A stretch of 46,147 bases of DNA from Candidatus Cryptobacteroides faecihippi. Lineage in GTDB: Bacteria; Bacteroidota; Bacteroidia; Bacteroidales; UBA932. Below the pieces are notes generated by a model. That model made no database searches. It worked only from the letters and a program-made list of their open reading frames with translations, and was not told the DNA's origin. Location: NCBI GenBank assembly GCA_018066065.1, contig JAGHSC010000173.1, positions 1 through 46,147 on the forward strand, given 5' to 3'. Positions 26,531 to 35,339 of this stretch are shown piece after piece (the first letter of the stretch is position 1; each line of letters begins with the position of its first letter). Both the position numbers and the translations under genes were made by a program.

Positions 26531-28339
26531 TTACTCGCGGCAGGCCGCGATCTTTGCAATCAGCTTGTAGTAAGTGGATTTCTCCGTGCGCTCGGTCTTG
26601 TCCTTGTGGGCAATGACCATGTTGAGCCTCGGAAGGACAGTCATGTACTGTCCGCCTGAACCGGTGGCTGTGTAGCCGTCACCGTAGACTGACTCGTCGT
26701 AGCCCTCGAAATCCTTGCAGAAAAGCCACCAGAGGTAGCCGTAGTCGAATTCCTTCCTGTGCCTTGATGCCGGATTCATCTCTGCCCTTGGAGTGAAGAT
26801 CGAGGTCGTTGTCTTGACCCAGTCCTCTGAGATTACCTGGGTGCCGTTCCAACTGCCCTTGTTGAGCATGAGGTAGGCGATCCTGGCCATGTCCCTTGTC
26901 GACAGCCAGAAGTGGTAGGCGAGGAAGTTCGACAGGGTCGGGTCCGTGATTCCGGTCTTGTGCTGGTTGTCGATCTTGTAGTCCTGCATTCCCACAGGGA
27001 TGGCGATGTCTTCCATGAAGGCGTCGTAGATGTCCTTTCCGGTGAGCTTTTCGAATATTCCTCCAAGGCAGTTGAAGTCCCAGTTGTTGTAGAGGTAGTA
27101 GGTGCCTGGGGCCATGCTGCCGCGCTCGGGTGCGTATTTGGTATCGTCTCCGTCATTGGCGGCTGGGTGGTAGACTCCGCTTCGCGCGGTGAGAAGGTTC
27201 CTGACCGTGGCCTTTTTCTCTGAAGGGAGAAGACCTCCCTTGTCGTCTATTCCAAGATCCTCGAGAGTCGCATCGAGGTCGATTGCCCCGCTTGCCACAT
27301 ATTTGCCGTAAAGCATTGACATCAAACTCTTTCTGCAAGAGGCAATCCTGACCGGTTCCTCAAGGTCGCCCATCGAGAAGATGACCTTCCCACCGACGAT
27401 GACCATGATGCTGGTGGTCGTGTAGTCCTCCTGGATGGTCTTCCTGAGGGCCTCGAGCTTCTCGGAGCTGTAGCCCATGGATTCAGGGGTGACGGTCTCC
27501 CAGTTCTCTCCTGGGTAGGAAGCCATGTGCCAGCGGTCCGCAATCACCTCGGGGATCCTTTCCTCAAGGGTGTAGGTGTAGCTCTCGTAGAGATTCATTC
27601 CGACGACATCGTGGCAGATCACCACCTTGCTTCCGCCCTTGGTGAAGGTGTAGTCAAGCCTGAACTTCTTTCCGTGAAGACCGGGGCATGGGATTAGCTT
27701 GAGCTTGATGTTGTGGTACTCGGAGCCGATGTGCATCTCCTTTCCCGGCGCGAAGGTGACCTTGTCACCGCAGGAACCGTCCGGATCCGGGGTCAGCTTG
27801 CCTGTGCCGGTGTCCAGGAGTGCATCTCCGCAGATGATTCCGCCTTCAGCGCTAAGTGCGATGCTCTCGAGGTTCCAGTCCTTGTAGGTTTGGTTCCTTG
27901 AGCTTAGCTTGATGATGATGTTGGATGTCCTTGCTGCCATGTCACAGCTTGCAGCCATCTTTCCTGCTCCCTTGACGGCAGCGTGCCCGAAATTGATGGG
28001 CAGGCAGTCGCCGTCCTGGACCGCAGGTACCGTGAACTTCATCTTTCCGTCATGGAACTCAGGAGCGTCCTGGAAAGGGGAGTAGATGAACATGCTGTAC
28101 TCCCTGCCGTTCCTTGCGCCTTTGGCCTTGGCAGTGAAGATCCCCGATTCAGCATCTGACGGGGTGGCTGCAGCGTTGGACACCCTGACTGTCTTCCCCT
28201 CGCAGAGGAAGACTCCTGACTTTGTGTCTGTGGACCATTTGTCAACCGATGAATTGCTGTCGCTTATTGTCAGTGTCTGCGCCGGGAGACTGATTCCGGT
28301 GAGAGAAGCGGCGATGAAAAGGAGTATTGAACGTTTCAT
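26531..28339 (-). CDS. Secreted serine hydrolase, beta-lactamase/DD-peptidase fold (paralogue)
   Basis: A 602-residue protein with a normal signal peptide (MKRSILLFIAASLTGISLPA) and no lipobox, unlike its paralogue at 23557-25422. The N-terminal beta-rich region (about 22-265) is poorly conserved between the two. The hydrolase half is closely related, with Ser334-Cys-Arg-Lys337 (IASCRKSLMS), YLYNNWDFNC and GSGGQYMTVLP. It is therefore probably a periplasmic or released version acting on a similar D-Ala or D-amino-acid substrate. It is monocistronic, divergent from the DmpA operon and convergent with iadA; the stop codons are directly adjacent. Confidence 0.86.
   Translation of the reverse strand: MKRSILLFIAASLTGISLPAQTLTISDSNSSVDKWSTDTKSGVFLCEGKTVRVSNAAATPSDAESGIFTAKAKGARNGREYSMFIYSPFQDAPEFHDGKMKFTVPAVQDGDCLPINFGHAAVKGAGKMAASCDMAARTSNIIIKLSSRNQTYKDWNLESIALSAEGGIICGDALLDTGTGKLTPDPDGSCGDKVTFAPGKEMHIGSEYHNIKLKLIPCPGLHGKKFRLDYTFTKGGSKVVICHDVVGMNLYESYTYTLEERIPEVIADRWHMASYPGENWETVTPESMGYSSEKLEALRKTIQEDYTTTSIMVIVGGKVIFSMGDLEEPVRIASCRKSLMSMLYGKYVASGAIDLDATLEDLGIDDKGGLLPSEKKATVRNLLTARSGVYHPAANDGDDTKYAPERGSMAPGTYYLYNNWDFNCLGGIFEKLTGKDIYDAFMEDIAIPVGMQDYKIDNQHKTGITDPTLSNFLAYHFWLSTRDMARIAYLMLNKGSWNGTQVISEDWVKTTTSIFTPRAEMNPASRHRKEFDYGYLWWLFCKDFEGYDESVYGDGYTATGSGGQYMTVLPRLNMVIAHKDKTERTEKSTYYKLIAKIAACRE
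26712..26740 (-). repeat. Inverted repeat arm, pairs with 25210-25238
   Basis: Reverse-complement identity over 29 bases with 25210-25238, within the second serine-hydrolase gene. Confidence 0.85.
27069..27095 (-). repeat. Inverted repeat arm, pairs with 24858-24884
   Basis: Reverse-complement identity over 27 bases with 24858-24884, covering the YxN-motif codons of the second serine-hydrolase gene. Confidence 0.85.
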
Positions 28340-28397
28340 TGCACTATGATATCGTCTTCTGATTGAGTTATTGCCGATGTTTGGGCGGTAGTTGTGG

Positions 28398-28405
28398 CAA
28401 AATTA
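28398..28405 (-). promoter_or_regulatory. -7 promoter box of the minus-strand serine hydrolase
   Basis: On the minus strand this reads TAATTTTG, an exact TAnnTTTG match, leaving a leader of about 50 bases before the start at 28339. No good -33 element is seen. It overlaps the upstream elements expected for the divergent DmpA promoter. Confidence 0.5.
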
Positions 28406-28417
28406 AAAAATATATGG

Positions 28418-28425
28418 TAACTTAG
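28418..28425 (+). promoter_or_regulatory. Possible -7 box of the DmpA operon
   Basis: TAACTTAG has one mismatch to TAnnTTTG and lies 10 bases before the ATG at 28436. A TTG at 28392-28394 could be a -33 element. Tentative. Confidence 0.4.
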
Positions 28426-28435
28426 AACTTTCTAA

Positions 28436-29596
28436 ATGAATCAAATGATGAAAATCCCCATAAGATGTGCAGTTGCTGCGGCGTTGCTTGCCGGCAGCAT
28501 CCTCAATGCTGACGCCCAGCAGAAGAGAATGAGGGACTGGTGCGGTTTCGGACCAGGTGTGATGAAGACGGGCGAGTACAACGCAATCACCGACGTCCCG
28601 GGTGTGAAGGTGGGTCATGTCACCCTCAACCAGGGAGATGACATGAGAACCGGTGTCACGGCCATCCTGCCTCATGACGGCAACCTCTTCAGGTCCAAGG
28701 TTCCGGCTGCGGTCAATGTCGGCAATGGATTCGGCAAGCTGGCAGGAACGACCCAGGTCATGGAACTCGGCAACATCGAATCCCCGATCATCCTGACAAA
28801 CACCCTCAATGTGGCTGAAGGCCTCATCGGCGGCATCGAGTGGACACTTGCCCAGCCAGGCAATGAGTCTGTCCGTTCGGTCAACATCGTCGTGGGAGAG
28901 ACCAATGACGGCGAACTCAACAACATCAGGGCAAGATACGTGACCAAGGACGATGTCATCAAGGCCATCGAGACGGCCAAGGGCGGTCCGGTCGAGGAAG
29001 GCTGTGTCGGAGCCGGCACCGGCACCGTCGCCTTCGGACTCAAGGGAGGCATCGGAACATCTTCCCGCGTGCTTCCGGAATCAATGGGCGGCTACACGGT
29101 GGGTGTCCTTGTCCAGACCAACTACGGTGGAGTACTCGAGGTCGACGGCGTTCCTGTAGGACAGCTTACCAACCACTATACCTTCAGGAGCAGGATCATC
29201 GCCGATGTGGATGGATCCTGCATGATCGTCGTCGCAACCGACGCACCTGTCGATGCCCGCAACCTTGAAAGGATAGCCAAGCGCGCGATTCTCGGCCTCG
29301 GAAAGACCGGCGGCATCGCTGCGAACGGAAGCGGTGACTATGCAATCGCATTCTCCACCTGCCCTGAGAACCTCATCGACGGAAGGACACAGGCCTACAA
29401 GCCTGAGCTCCTCTACAATGATGACATGTCGGGACTTTTCATGGCAACCATCGAGGCAACCGAGGAGGCTCTGTGGGACTCTCTCTTCTGCGCCGAGGAC
29501 ACAAAGGGTGTCAATGGCAACTTCGTTCCGGCAATGGACAAGAAGAAGGTTGCAAAGTATCTCAAGGATTCACGCAAGGCAGTAGGACTCAAGTAG
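28436..29596 (+). CDS. dmpA: P1-family peptidase (DmpA/BapA-type aminopeptidase), exported
   Basis: A 386-residue Ntn-fold hydrolase with an N-terminal signal peptide (cleavage near ADAQQ). P1-family proteins (L-aminopeptidase/D-Ala-esterase-amidase and beta-peptidyl aminopeptidases) mature by self-cleavage before a nucleophilic Ser. Here that point is Gly260-Ser261 in ADVDGSCMIVVATDAP, matching the family position (Gly249-Ser250 of DmpA). Other signatures are NAITDVPGVKVGH, LTNTLNVAEGLIGG, GETNDGELN and EEGCVGAGTG. Known relatives act on N-terminal D-Ala, small L-residues or beta-amino-acid peptides. ATGs at 28436, 28445 and 28448 are all possible starts. It heads a seven-gene plus-strand set, 1 base before the symporter gene. 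Confidence 0.92.
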   Translation: MNQMMKIPIRCAVAAALLAGSILNADAQQKRMRDWCGFGPGVMKTGEYNAITDVPGVKVGHVTLNQGDDMRTGVTAILPHDGNLFRSKVPAAVNVGNGFGKLAGTTQVMELGNIESPIILTNTLNVAEGLIGGIEWTLAQPGNESVRSVNIVVGETNDGELNNIRARYVTKDDVIKAIETAKGGPVEEGCVGAGTGTVAFGLKGGIGTSSRVLPESMGGYTVGVLVQTNYGGVLEVDGVPVGQLTNHYTFRSRIIADVDGSCMIVVATDAPVDARNLERIAKRAILGLGKTGGIAANGSGDYAIAFSTCPENLIDGRTQAYKPELLYNDDMSGLFMATIEATEEALWDSLFCAEDTKGVNGNFVPAMDKKKVAKYLKDSRKAVGLK

Positions 29597-29597
29597 C

Positions 29598-30788
29598 ATG
29601 AAGAAGATTTTCTCCAACATCCTTTTCTGGCTTCTCGTAGCCATCATCCTGGGCATCGTCTCCGGCCTTTTCATCGGCGAGGGTGGCGTCAAGGGCGTCA
29701 TGGTGCTGAAGCAGATTATCGGCCAGGTCATCTTCTTCCTTGTACCGCTGATCATCATCGGATTCATCGCTCCATCGATCGCATCGATGCAGGGAAACAC
29801 ATCGAAGATCCTTCTCTTCATCTTTGCGGTTGCCTATCTCTCGACTGAAGGTGCAGCCCTGCTCGCCATCGGCATGGGCAAGGTCGTCATCCCTTGGCTT
29901 GAGATAACGGAAGCGACATCGCTTGCGGCTCTCCCGCAGTCTGTGTTCAATCTTGAAATCGCACCTGTGATGAGTGTGATGAGCGCCCTTGTGCTCTCCA
30001 TATTCCTCGGAATCGGTGTCTCCTGGATCAAGTCAGCCGAGTTTGCCAAGCTTCTCGAGCAGTTCCGTTCAATAGTATTGCTCCTGGTGAAGAGGATCCT
30101 CATCCCGCTGCTCCCATTCTATGTCGCCTCGAACTTCTGTCTGCTGACCTACAGGGGATTCCTCCCGCAGCTGAAGATATTCGTGCTTGTGATCCTTGTG
30201 GCCGTCATCGGTCATTACATCTGGCTTGCCATCCTCTATGCTGTTGCAGCCATCTATTCCGGGAAGAACAGCCTCAAGGTGCTGAAGAAGTATCCAAGGG
30301 CTTATTTCACCGCTCTCGGAACCATGTCTTCCGCAGCCTCGCTGGGCGTGGCTCTGGATTGCGCACATTCATGTGACCTTATCGATGACGAGGTGGCGGA
30401 TTACAGCGTCCCTCTCTTCAACAACATCCATCTCTGCGGCTCCGTGCTTTCCGTCGTTCTCTTTGTCTGTGCAGTGTCGCAGGTGCTCTATGGAAGCATG
30501 CCGACAGTGGGATCGATGGTGGTCTTCGTGCTGATCCTTGGTGTCATCGCAATCGGTGCCCCTGGCGTACCGGGTGGAACGATCATGGCTTCGATCGGCC
30601 TCATCACCACGATTCTCGTCGTCCCGGGTGCTCCGGGGGGACATCTCGGCGACTCTGCCGCAGCCATCCTGATCACGATGTTCACGATCCAGGACTGCTT
30701 CGGGTCCGCATGCAACCTTACCGGTGACGGTGCCCTCACTCTCATCGTAAACACCTACGTGAGGAGAAACCACACAAAAATCTCCTGA
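29598..30788 (+). CDS. Dicarboxylate/amino acid:cation symporter (DAACS family)
   Basis: A 396-residue inner-membrane protein with the DAACS (GltP/glutamate-transporter) fold. It has paired N-terminal segments, a serine-rich re-entrant loop (LGTMSSAASLGVALDC) in place of the classical SSSS motif, and the C-terminal ILITMFTIQDCFGSACNLTGDGALTLIVN that corresponds to the substrate-binding helix. Members import aspartate, glutamate, serine or C4 acids with Na+ or H+. It starts 1 base after the DmpA-type gene and 5 bases before the LD-carboxypeptidase gene. It is thus well placed to bring in the acidic amino acids those enzymes release; exact substrate is inference. Confidence 0.88.
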   Translation: MKKIFSNILFWLLVAIILGIVSGLFIGEGGVKGVMVLKQIIGQVIFFLVPLIIIGFIAPSIASMQGNTSKILLFIFAVAYLSTEGAALLAIGMGKVVIPWLEITEATSLAALPQSVFNLEIAPVMSVMSALVLSIFLGIGVSWIKSAEFAKLLEQFRSIVLLLVKRILIPLLPFYVASNFCLLTYRGFLPQLKIFVLVILVAVIGHYIWLAILYAVAAIYSGKNSLKVLKKYPRAYFTALGTMSSAASLGVALDCAHSCDLIDDEVADYSVPLFNNIHLCGSVLSVVLFVCAVSQVLYGSMPTVGSMVVFVLILGVIAIGAPGVPGGTIMASIGLITTILVVPGAPGGHLGDSAAAILITMFTIQDCFGSACNLTGDGALTLIVNTYVRRNHTKIS

Positions 30789-30793
30789 CGAAG

Positions 30794-31765
30794 ATGAGAC
30801 TCCTGCTAGCAATACTTGCCATCCTTCCGATGATCAGGCCGGACTATCTCAGGCCTGGCGACAAAGTAGCGATAATCTCACCATCCTATGCCATCACCGA
30901 CAGCGTGGCACTTCGCCGCGGTTGCGACGCCCTCAGGTCATGGGGCCTGGAGCCGGTAATGGGAAAGTATGTCTATCTCGATCCAGTGAAGGATTCGAAG
31001 GGGCGCAGCCGCAATGTCTACGCCGGTACTCTCGAACAGCGTCTGGAGGACCTGAAGTGGGCCTACGAGGCTGACAGCATCAAGGCCATTGTCTGCGCGC
31101 GCGGAGGGTATGGAGGCATCCAGCTGTTGCCGATGCTTCCTCTTTCCACATATTCAGAGCATCCAAAGTGGCTGGTTGGCTTCAGCGACATCACCAATTT
31201 CATCGCTGCATCCACAATGGCAGGCGTGATGTCCATCCATGGCAACATGATCTCGTCCATCGGCGCAGAGAAGGTTCCGGATGAGTACAGCATCGCCATG
31301 AAGGACATGCTTTTCGGCAATGTCCCGGGCTATGGTGTCGAGCACAATGAGCACGATGTCCCCGGTCATGCCACAGGCGTCCTGGTCGGTGGAAACATGA
31401 TCACATACCAGGCTTTGCTTGGCACACGCTACGACACGACCCAGCTTGAGGATGTGATCCTCTTCTTCGAGGAGGTCGAGGAAAGCATGCATGCGATCGA
31501 CAGGATCCTCAATGCCATGATGCTGCAGGGCAGGCTCGGCAATGTGAAAGGCATCATCGTCGGCATCATGCACAAGTGCGGCAAGGAGCTGATGACTTAC
31601 GAGGACGTCTATGATGTCCTTTCGCAGTACACTGCCGATTTCGGCATCCCTGTGTGCTACGGTTTCCCTTCCGGGCATGGCAAGGTCAACATGCCTCTGA
31701 TGATGGGTGCCGAGGTGACTCTTGACGTCACCGAAGAAGGTTCTACGATTAAATACAATCTCTGA
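30794..31765 (+). CDS. ldcA: LD-carboxypeptidase (S66 family)
   Basis: A 323-residue S66 peptidase, which removes the terminal D-Ala from murein tetrapeptides or cleaves related LD bonds. The triad is visible: Ser131 in VGFSDIT, Glu in FFEEVEE (about 226) and His295 in GFPSGH. Conserved YLRPGDKVAIISPSY and ARGGYGG also match. The family normally begins near LRPGDK. Here a 14-residue hydrophobic extension (MRLLLAILAILPMI) precedes it, which could be a short export signal or anchor, so a periplasmic site is possible although no clear cleavage site is seen. It overlaps the alanine symporter gene by one base (TGATG), indicating coupled translation. Confidence 0.92.
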   Translation: MRLLLAILAILPMIRPDYLRPGDKVAIISPSYAITDSVALRRGCDALRSWGLEPVMGKYVYLDPVKDSKGRSRNVYAGTLEQRLEDLKWAYEADSIKAIVCARGGYGGIQLLPMLPLSTYSEHPKWLVGFSDITNFIAASTMAGVMSIHGNMISSIGAEKVPDEYSIAMKDMLFGNVPGYGVEHNEHDVPGHATGVLVGGNMITYQALLGTRYDTTQLEDVILFFEEVEESMHAIDRILNAMMLQGRLGNVKGIIVGIMHKCGKELMTYEDVYDVLSQYTADFGIPVCYGFPSGHGKVNMPLMMGAEVTLDVTEEGSTIKYNL

Positions 31766-33081
31766 TGACTGATTTGATAACCAAGATAAGCGATTTCGTC
31801 TGCGGGTATCCGCTCTTTGTCCTTCTCATCGGAGGAGGCTTGTTCCTCTTCATCTATTCCGGAGCCATACCGATCCGCAAGTTCGGTTCCGCGATCAAGG
31901 CTCTGGGCTACAAGTCGGACGGAGAAGGCCAGATCAGCTCGCTCCAGGCGTTGATGACGACCATCAGCTCAACCGTGGGCATGGGAAACATCGCCGGTGT
32001 CGCAATCGCGATCTGCATGGGCGGTCCCGGTGCAATCTTCTGGATGTGGGTCAGCGCCCTCCTGGGAATGGCGACCAAGTTCTTCGAAGGTACTCTTGCC
32101 ATCATGTACCGTGGACGTGACGGACAGGGCAATGTAAAGGGTGGACCGATGTACATGATGACCGAGGGCATCAGCCCGAGGATGAAGCCTCTTGCAATCT
32201 TCTTCGCAAGCTTCGGAATGATTGGCTGCTTCTGCGTGATGCAGGCAAACCAGCTGACCGAGTCCATCACTACTGTCATCACCGAACCGATGGGAATCCA
32301 GACAACGATCATGGTCAAGCTCATCATCGGAGTCGTCATGGCTTCGCTCGTGACAGTGGTTGTACTTGGCGGCATCAACCGCATCTCCAGCCTCGCCACC
32401 AAGATTGTCCCCTTCATGGTTTCAATCTACTTCCTTCTGGTCCTCGTCGTGGTCGTTCTCTACTTCGACAGGATCCCTGGAGTCTTTGCCGACATCGTAC
32501 GTTCGGCCTTCGACTTCAAGGCTGGCTTCGGTGCCCTGGCAGGCATCGCGATAATTGGCGCCAGAAGAGCCATGTATGTCAATGAGGCAGGTGTCGGCAC
32601 GGCATCCCTCATGCATGGATCGTCCAAGAACAACGATCCTGTCCGCGAGGGACTTGTCGCCATGCTTGGACCTGCCATCGATTCTGGCCTTGTCTGCACG
32701 CTCACCGCGATTCCTATCCTCATCGCCGGCAACTACAACGTCGATGGCGTCAAGGGTCTTGCAATCGCTCTCAACTCCTACGAGACTCTCCTTCCTGGAT
32801 GGGGCAAGTACATGCTTGTGCTTGTGGTGACCTTCTTCGCCTTCTCCACGATGTTCTCATATTCAATCTATGGGATCAAGTGCGCTTCATACCTTTTCGG
32901 CGAGGAGCGGGGCGAGTGGTACAAGTACCTCTATCTCTTCATCATCCTTGTCTCCTGCGTGGTGTCGCTGAGCACCGTGGTCAGTGTGATGGACTTCGCC
33001 TTCGCGATGATGGCGTTCGCGACCATGACAACCATCCTGAGGCTTTCTCCAAGGGTCAAGGCTCTCATAAGGAAGAAGTGA
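31765..33081 (+). CDS. Sodium:alanine symporter (AGCS family)
   Basis: A 438-residue inner-membrane protein of the alanine/glycine:cation symporter family. Signature segments are TTISSTVGMGNIAGVAIAI, GGPGAIFWMWVSALLGMATKFFEGTLA and GARRAMYVNEAGVGTASLMH. The usual substrates are L- or D-alanine and glycine with Na+. Its start codon overlaps the stop of the LD-carboxypeptidase gene, which directly links D-Ala release with alanine uptake. A gap of 30 bases precedes glycerol kinase. Confidence 0.93.
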   Translation: MTDLITKISDFVCGYPLFVLLIGGGLFLFIYSGAIPIRKFGSAIKALGYKSDGEGQISSLQALMTTISSTVGMGNIAGVAIAICMGGPGAIFWMWVSALLGMATKFFEGTLAIMYRGRDGQGNVKGGPMYMMTEGISPRMKPLAIFFASFGMIGCFCVMQANQLTESITTVITEPMGIQTTIMVKLIIGVVMASLVTVVVLGGINRISSLATKIVPFMVSIYFLLVLVVVVLYFDRIPGVFADIVRSAFDFKAGFGALAGIAIIGARRAMYVNEAGVGTASLMHGSSKNNDPVREGLVAMLGPAIDSGLVCTLTAIPILIAGNYNVDGVKGLAIALNSYETLLPGWGKYMLVLVVTFFAFSTMFSYSIYGIKCASYLFGEERGEWYKYLYLFIILVSCVVSLSTVVSVMDFAFAMMAFATMTTILRLSPRVKALIRKK

Positions 33082-33111
33082 CATCAAGACATAACTAAAG
33101 AAAGACATACC

Positions 33112-34590
33112 ATGAACAAGTACGTTTTGGCCCTCGATCAGGGTACAAGCAGCTCCAGGGCAATTGTCTTCGACCATGAGGGCAAGGCCTGCTCTGTAAG
33201 CCAGAAGGAGTTCACCCAGCATTTCCCGAAACCGGGCTGGGTTGAGCACGACCCGATGGAAATCTGGGCATCTGAATATGCTGTCATGACAGAGGCGGTG
33301 GCAACACTCGGCCTCGGTGGCAATGATCTGGCTGCGATAGGCATCACCAACCAGCGCGAGACAACGATTGTCTGGGATGCCGCCACGGGAAAACCGGTCT
33401 ACAATGCCATCGTCTGGCAGGACCGCAGGACGTCCGACTTCTGCGACAGCCTCAAGGCAGATGGCCTTACCGACTTCATCCGCTCCAAGACGGGACTTCT
33501 CATCGATGCCTATTTCAGCGGCACGAAGATCCGCTGGATCCTGGACAATGTCCCGGGAGCACGCGAAAAGGCCGAGAGGGGAGAGCTCCGTTTCGGAACC
33601 GTCGATTCCTGGCTCGTCTGGACCCTTACCGGAGGAACTGTCCACATCACCGATGTGACCAATGCCTCCAGGACCATGCTCCTCAACATCCACACTCTTG
33701 AATGGGATGCGGAACTTCTTGAGATTCTTGGAGTTCCTGCTTCAATGATGCCTGAGGTCAAGTCCTGCTCCGAAGTCTATGGGCAGACATCCCTTCTCGG
33801 TGGGCAGGTTCCTGTCTCCGGAATCGCCGGTGACCAGCAGTCTGCACTATTCGGACAGATGTGCACGGCTCCGGGCTCCGTGAAGAACACGTACGGTACC
33901 GGCTGCTTCCTCCTGATGAACAGCGGAACCAAGCCGATCATGTCAAGGAACAATCTCCTTACCACGATTGCATGGAAGATCGGCGACACCGTGAACTATG
34001 CCCTCGAAGGCAGTATCTTCGTGGCCGGTTCGGTTGTCCAGTGGCTTCGTGACGGTCTCGGGATCATCAAGACTTCGTCTGAGGTCGAGGCTCTTGCATC
34101 AAGCGTCCCTGACAACGGAGGTGTCTACTTTGTCCCTGCTCTCACCGGACTCGGCGCTCCTTACTGGGATCAGTACGCAAAGGGTACCATCGTCGGCATC
34201 ACCCGTGGTACCACTGCCGCCAACATCGCCCGTGCTGCGCTTGAGGGAATCGCCTTCCAGACCATGGACATCGTAGCTGCCATGGAGAAGGATGCCGGTG
34301 TTTCCCTTAAGGAACTCAAGGTGGATGGAGGCGCATCCAGGAACAACCTTCTCATGCAGTTCCAGGCTGATGTCATCGGTGCCGATGTCATCCGTCCGCA
34401 GGTCACCGAGACCACGGCTCTCGGCGCCGCCTACCTTGCCGGCCTGGCAGTAGGCTACTGGAGCGGCATCGACGAGATCAAGACCCAGTGGAAGGCTGAA
34501 AGGGTGTTCTCGCCTTCAGCATCCGAGGAAACTGTAAAGGCGGCGAAGGCCGGCTGGGCAGATGCAATTGGAAGAACAATCACGGAATAA
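33112..34590 (+). CDS. glpK: Glycerol kinase
   Basis: A 492-residue FGGY-family kinase that phosphorylates glycerol to sn-glycerol 3-phosphate with ATP. Signatures are LALDQGTSSSRAIVFD at the N-terminus, PGWVEHDPMEIW, TNQRETTIVWD, FGTVDSWLVWTLTGG, GIAGDQQSALFGQ and LTGLGAPYWD. Length and order are normal for GlpK. It is cytoplasmic. The glycerol facilitator gene follows after 17 bases. No glycerol-3-phosphate dehydrogenase gene is nearby, so the product must feed central metabolism or lipid synthesis through genes elsewhere. Its place behind peptidase and amino-acid transporter genes is unusual. Confidence 0.97.
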   Translation: MNKYVLALDQGTSSSRAIVFDHEGKACSVSQKEFTQHFPKPGWVEHDPMEIWASEYAVMTEAVATLGLGGNDLAAIGITNQRETTIVWDAATGKPVYNAIVWQDRRTSDFCDSLKADGLTDFIRSKTGLLIDAYFSGTKIRWILDNVPGAREKAERGELRFGTVDSWLVWTLTGGTVHITDVTNASRTMLLNIHTLEWDAELLEILGVPASMMPEVKSCSEVYGQTSLLGGQVPVSGIAGDQQSALFGQMCTAPGSVKNTYGTGCFLLMNSGTKPIMSRNNLLTTIAWKIGDTVNYALEGSIFVAGSVVQWLRDGLGIIKTSSEVEALASSVPDNGGVYFVPALTGLGAPYWDQYAKGTIVGITRGTTAANIARAALEGIAFQTMDIVAAMEKDAGVSLKELKVDGGASRNNLLMQFQADVIGADVIRPQVTETTALGAAYLAGLAVGYWSGIDEIKTQWKAERVFSPSASEETVKAAKAGWADAIGRTITE

Positions 34591-34607
34591 CTACAAACTC
34601 AACAGTC

Positions 34608-35324
34608 ATGAATCCATATCTTGCTGAATTTCTTGGCACTCTAGTGCTTATCCTCATCGGCGACGGTGTCTGTGCTTGCACCAGCCTTGAAGGTTCCAAG
34701 GGCAAAGGCGGCGGCTGGGTGGTCGTCACACTGGCATGGGGACTTGCCGTAATGTGCGGAGTCTTCATTGCAGGCCCTTATTCAGGAGCACACCTCAATC
34801 CTGCTGTCTCCATCGGCCTTGCCATCGCGGGCTCCCTCGCATGGTCAATGGTTCCGGGATTCATCATCGCACAGATGGCCGGCGGCTTCTGCGGTGCCCT
34901 TCTCGTCTACGCATTCTACAAGGATCACTATGATGCAACGGCATGCCCTGACACCAAGATTGGTACCTTCTGCACCATGCCTGCGATCGAGGGACACAAG
35001 CTTCGCAACCTCTTCTGCGAGGCGGTTGCCACTTGGCTGCTGCTCTTCTCCATCCTGATGTTCTCGGCTGAGGGAAATGAAGGCCTCTCGGAAATCGGAC
35101 CACTTCCTGTCACGATGCTGATCATGGCCATCGGCATGGCTCTCGGAGGAGCCACAGGCTATGCCATCAACCCTGCCCGTGACCTTGCACCGAGACTCGC
35201 ACATGCGATTGTCCCATTCAAGAGCCAGAAGCGCGACAGCGGCTGGGCCTACAGCTGGGTTCCGGTTGCCGGTCCTGTCATCGGTGCTGCAGCTGCCGCA
35301 GCTTGTTATCTGATCATCTTCTAA
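34608..35324 (+). CDS. glpF: Glycerol uptake facilitator (MIP/aquaporin family)
   Basis: A 238-residue major intrinsic protein with six membrane segments and two re-entrant NPA loops: GAHLNPAVSIG (NPA 64-66) and GYAINPARDLAPR (NPA 188-190). The Asp directly after NPAR (NPARD) is characteristic of glycerol facilitators as opposed to water channels. It supplies glycerol to the kinase encoded 17 bases upstream. The DUF4251 lipoprotein gene follows 15 bases later. Confidence 0.95.
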   Translation: MNPYLAEFLGTLVLILIGDGVCACTSLEGSKGKGGGWVVVTLAWGLAVMCGVFIAGPYSGAHLNPAVSIGLAIAGSLAWSMVPGFIIAQMAGGFCGALLVYAFYKDHYDATACPDTKIGTFCTMPAIEGHKLRNLFCEAVATWLLLFSILMFSAEGNEGLSEIGPLPVTMLIMAIGMALGGATGYAINPARDLAPRLAHAIVPFKSQKRDSGWAYSWVPVAGPVIGAAAAAACYLIIF

Positions 35325-35339
35325 CTAACTCCAATAGAA

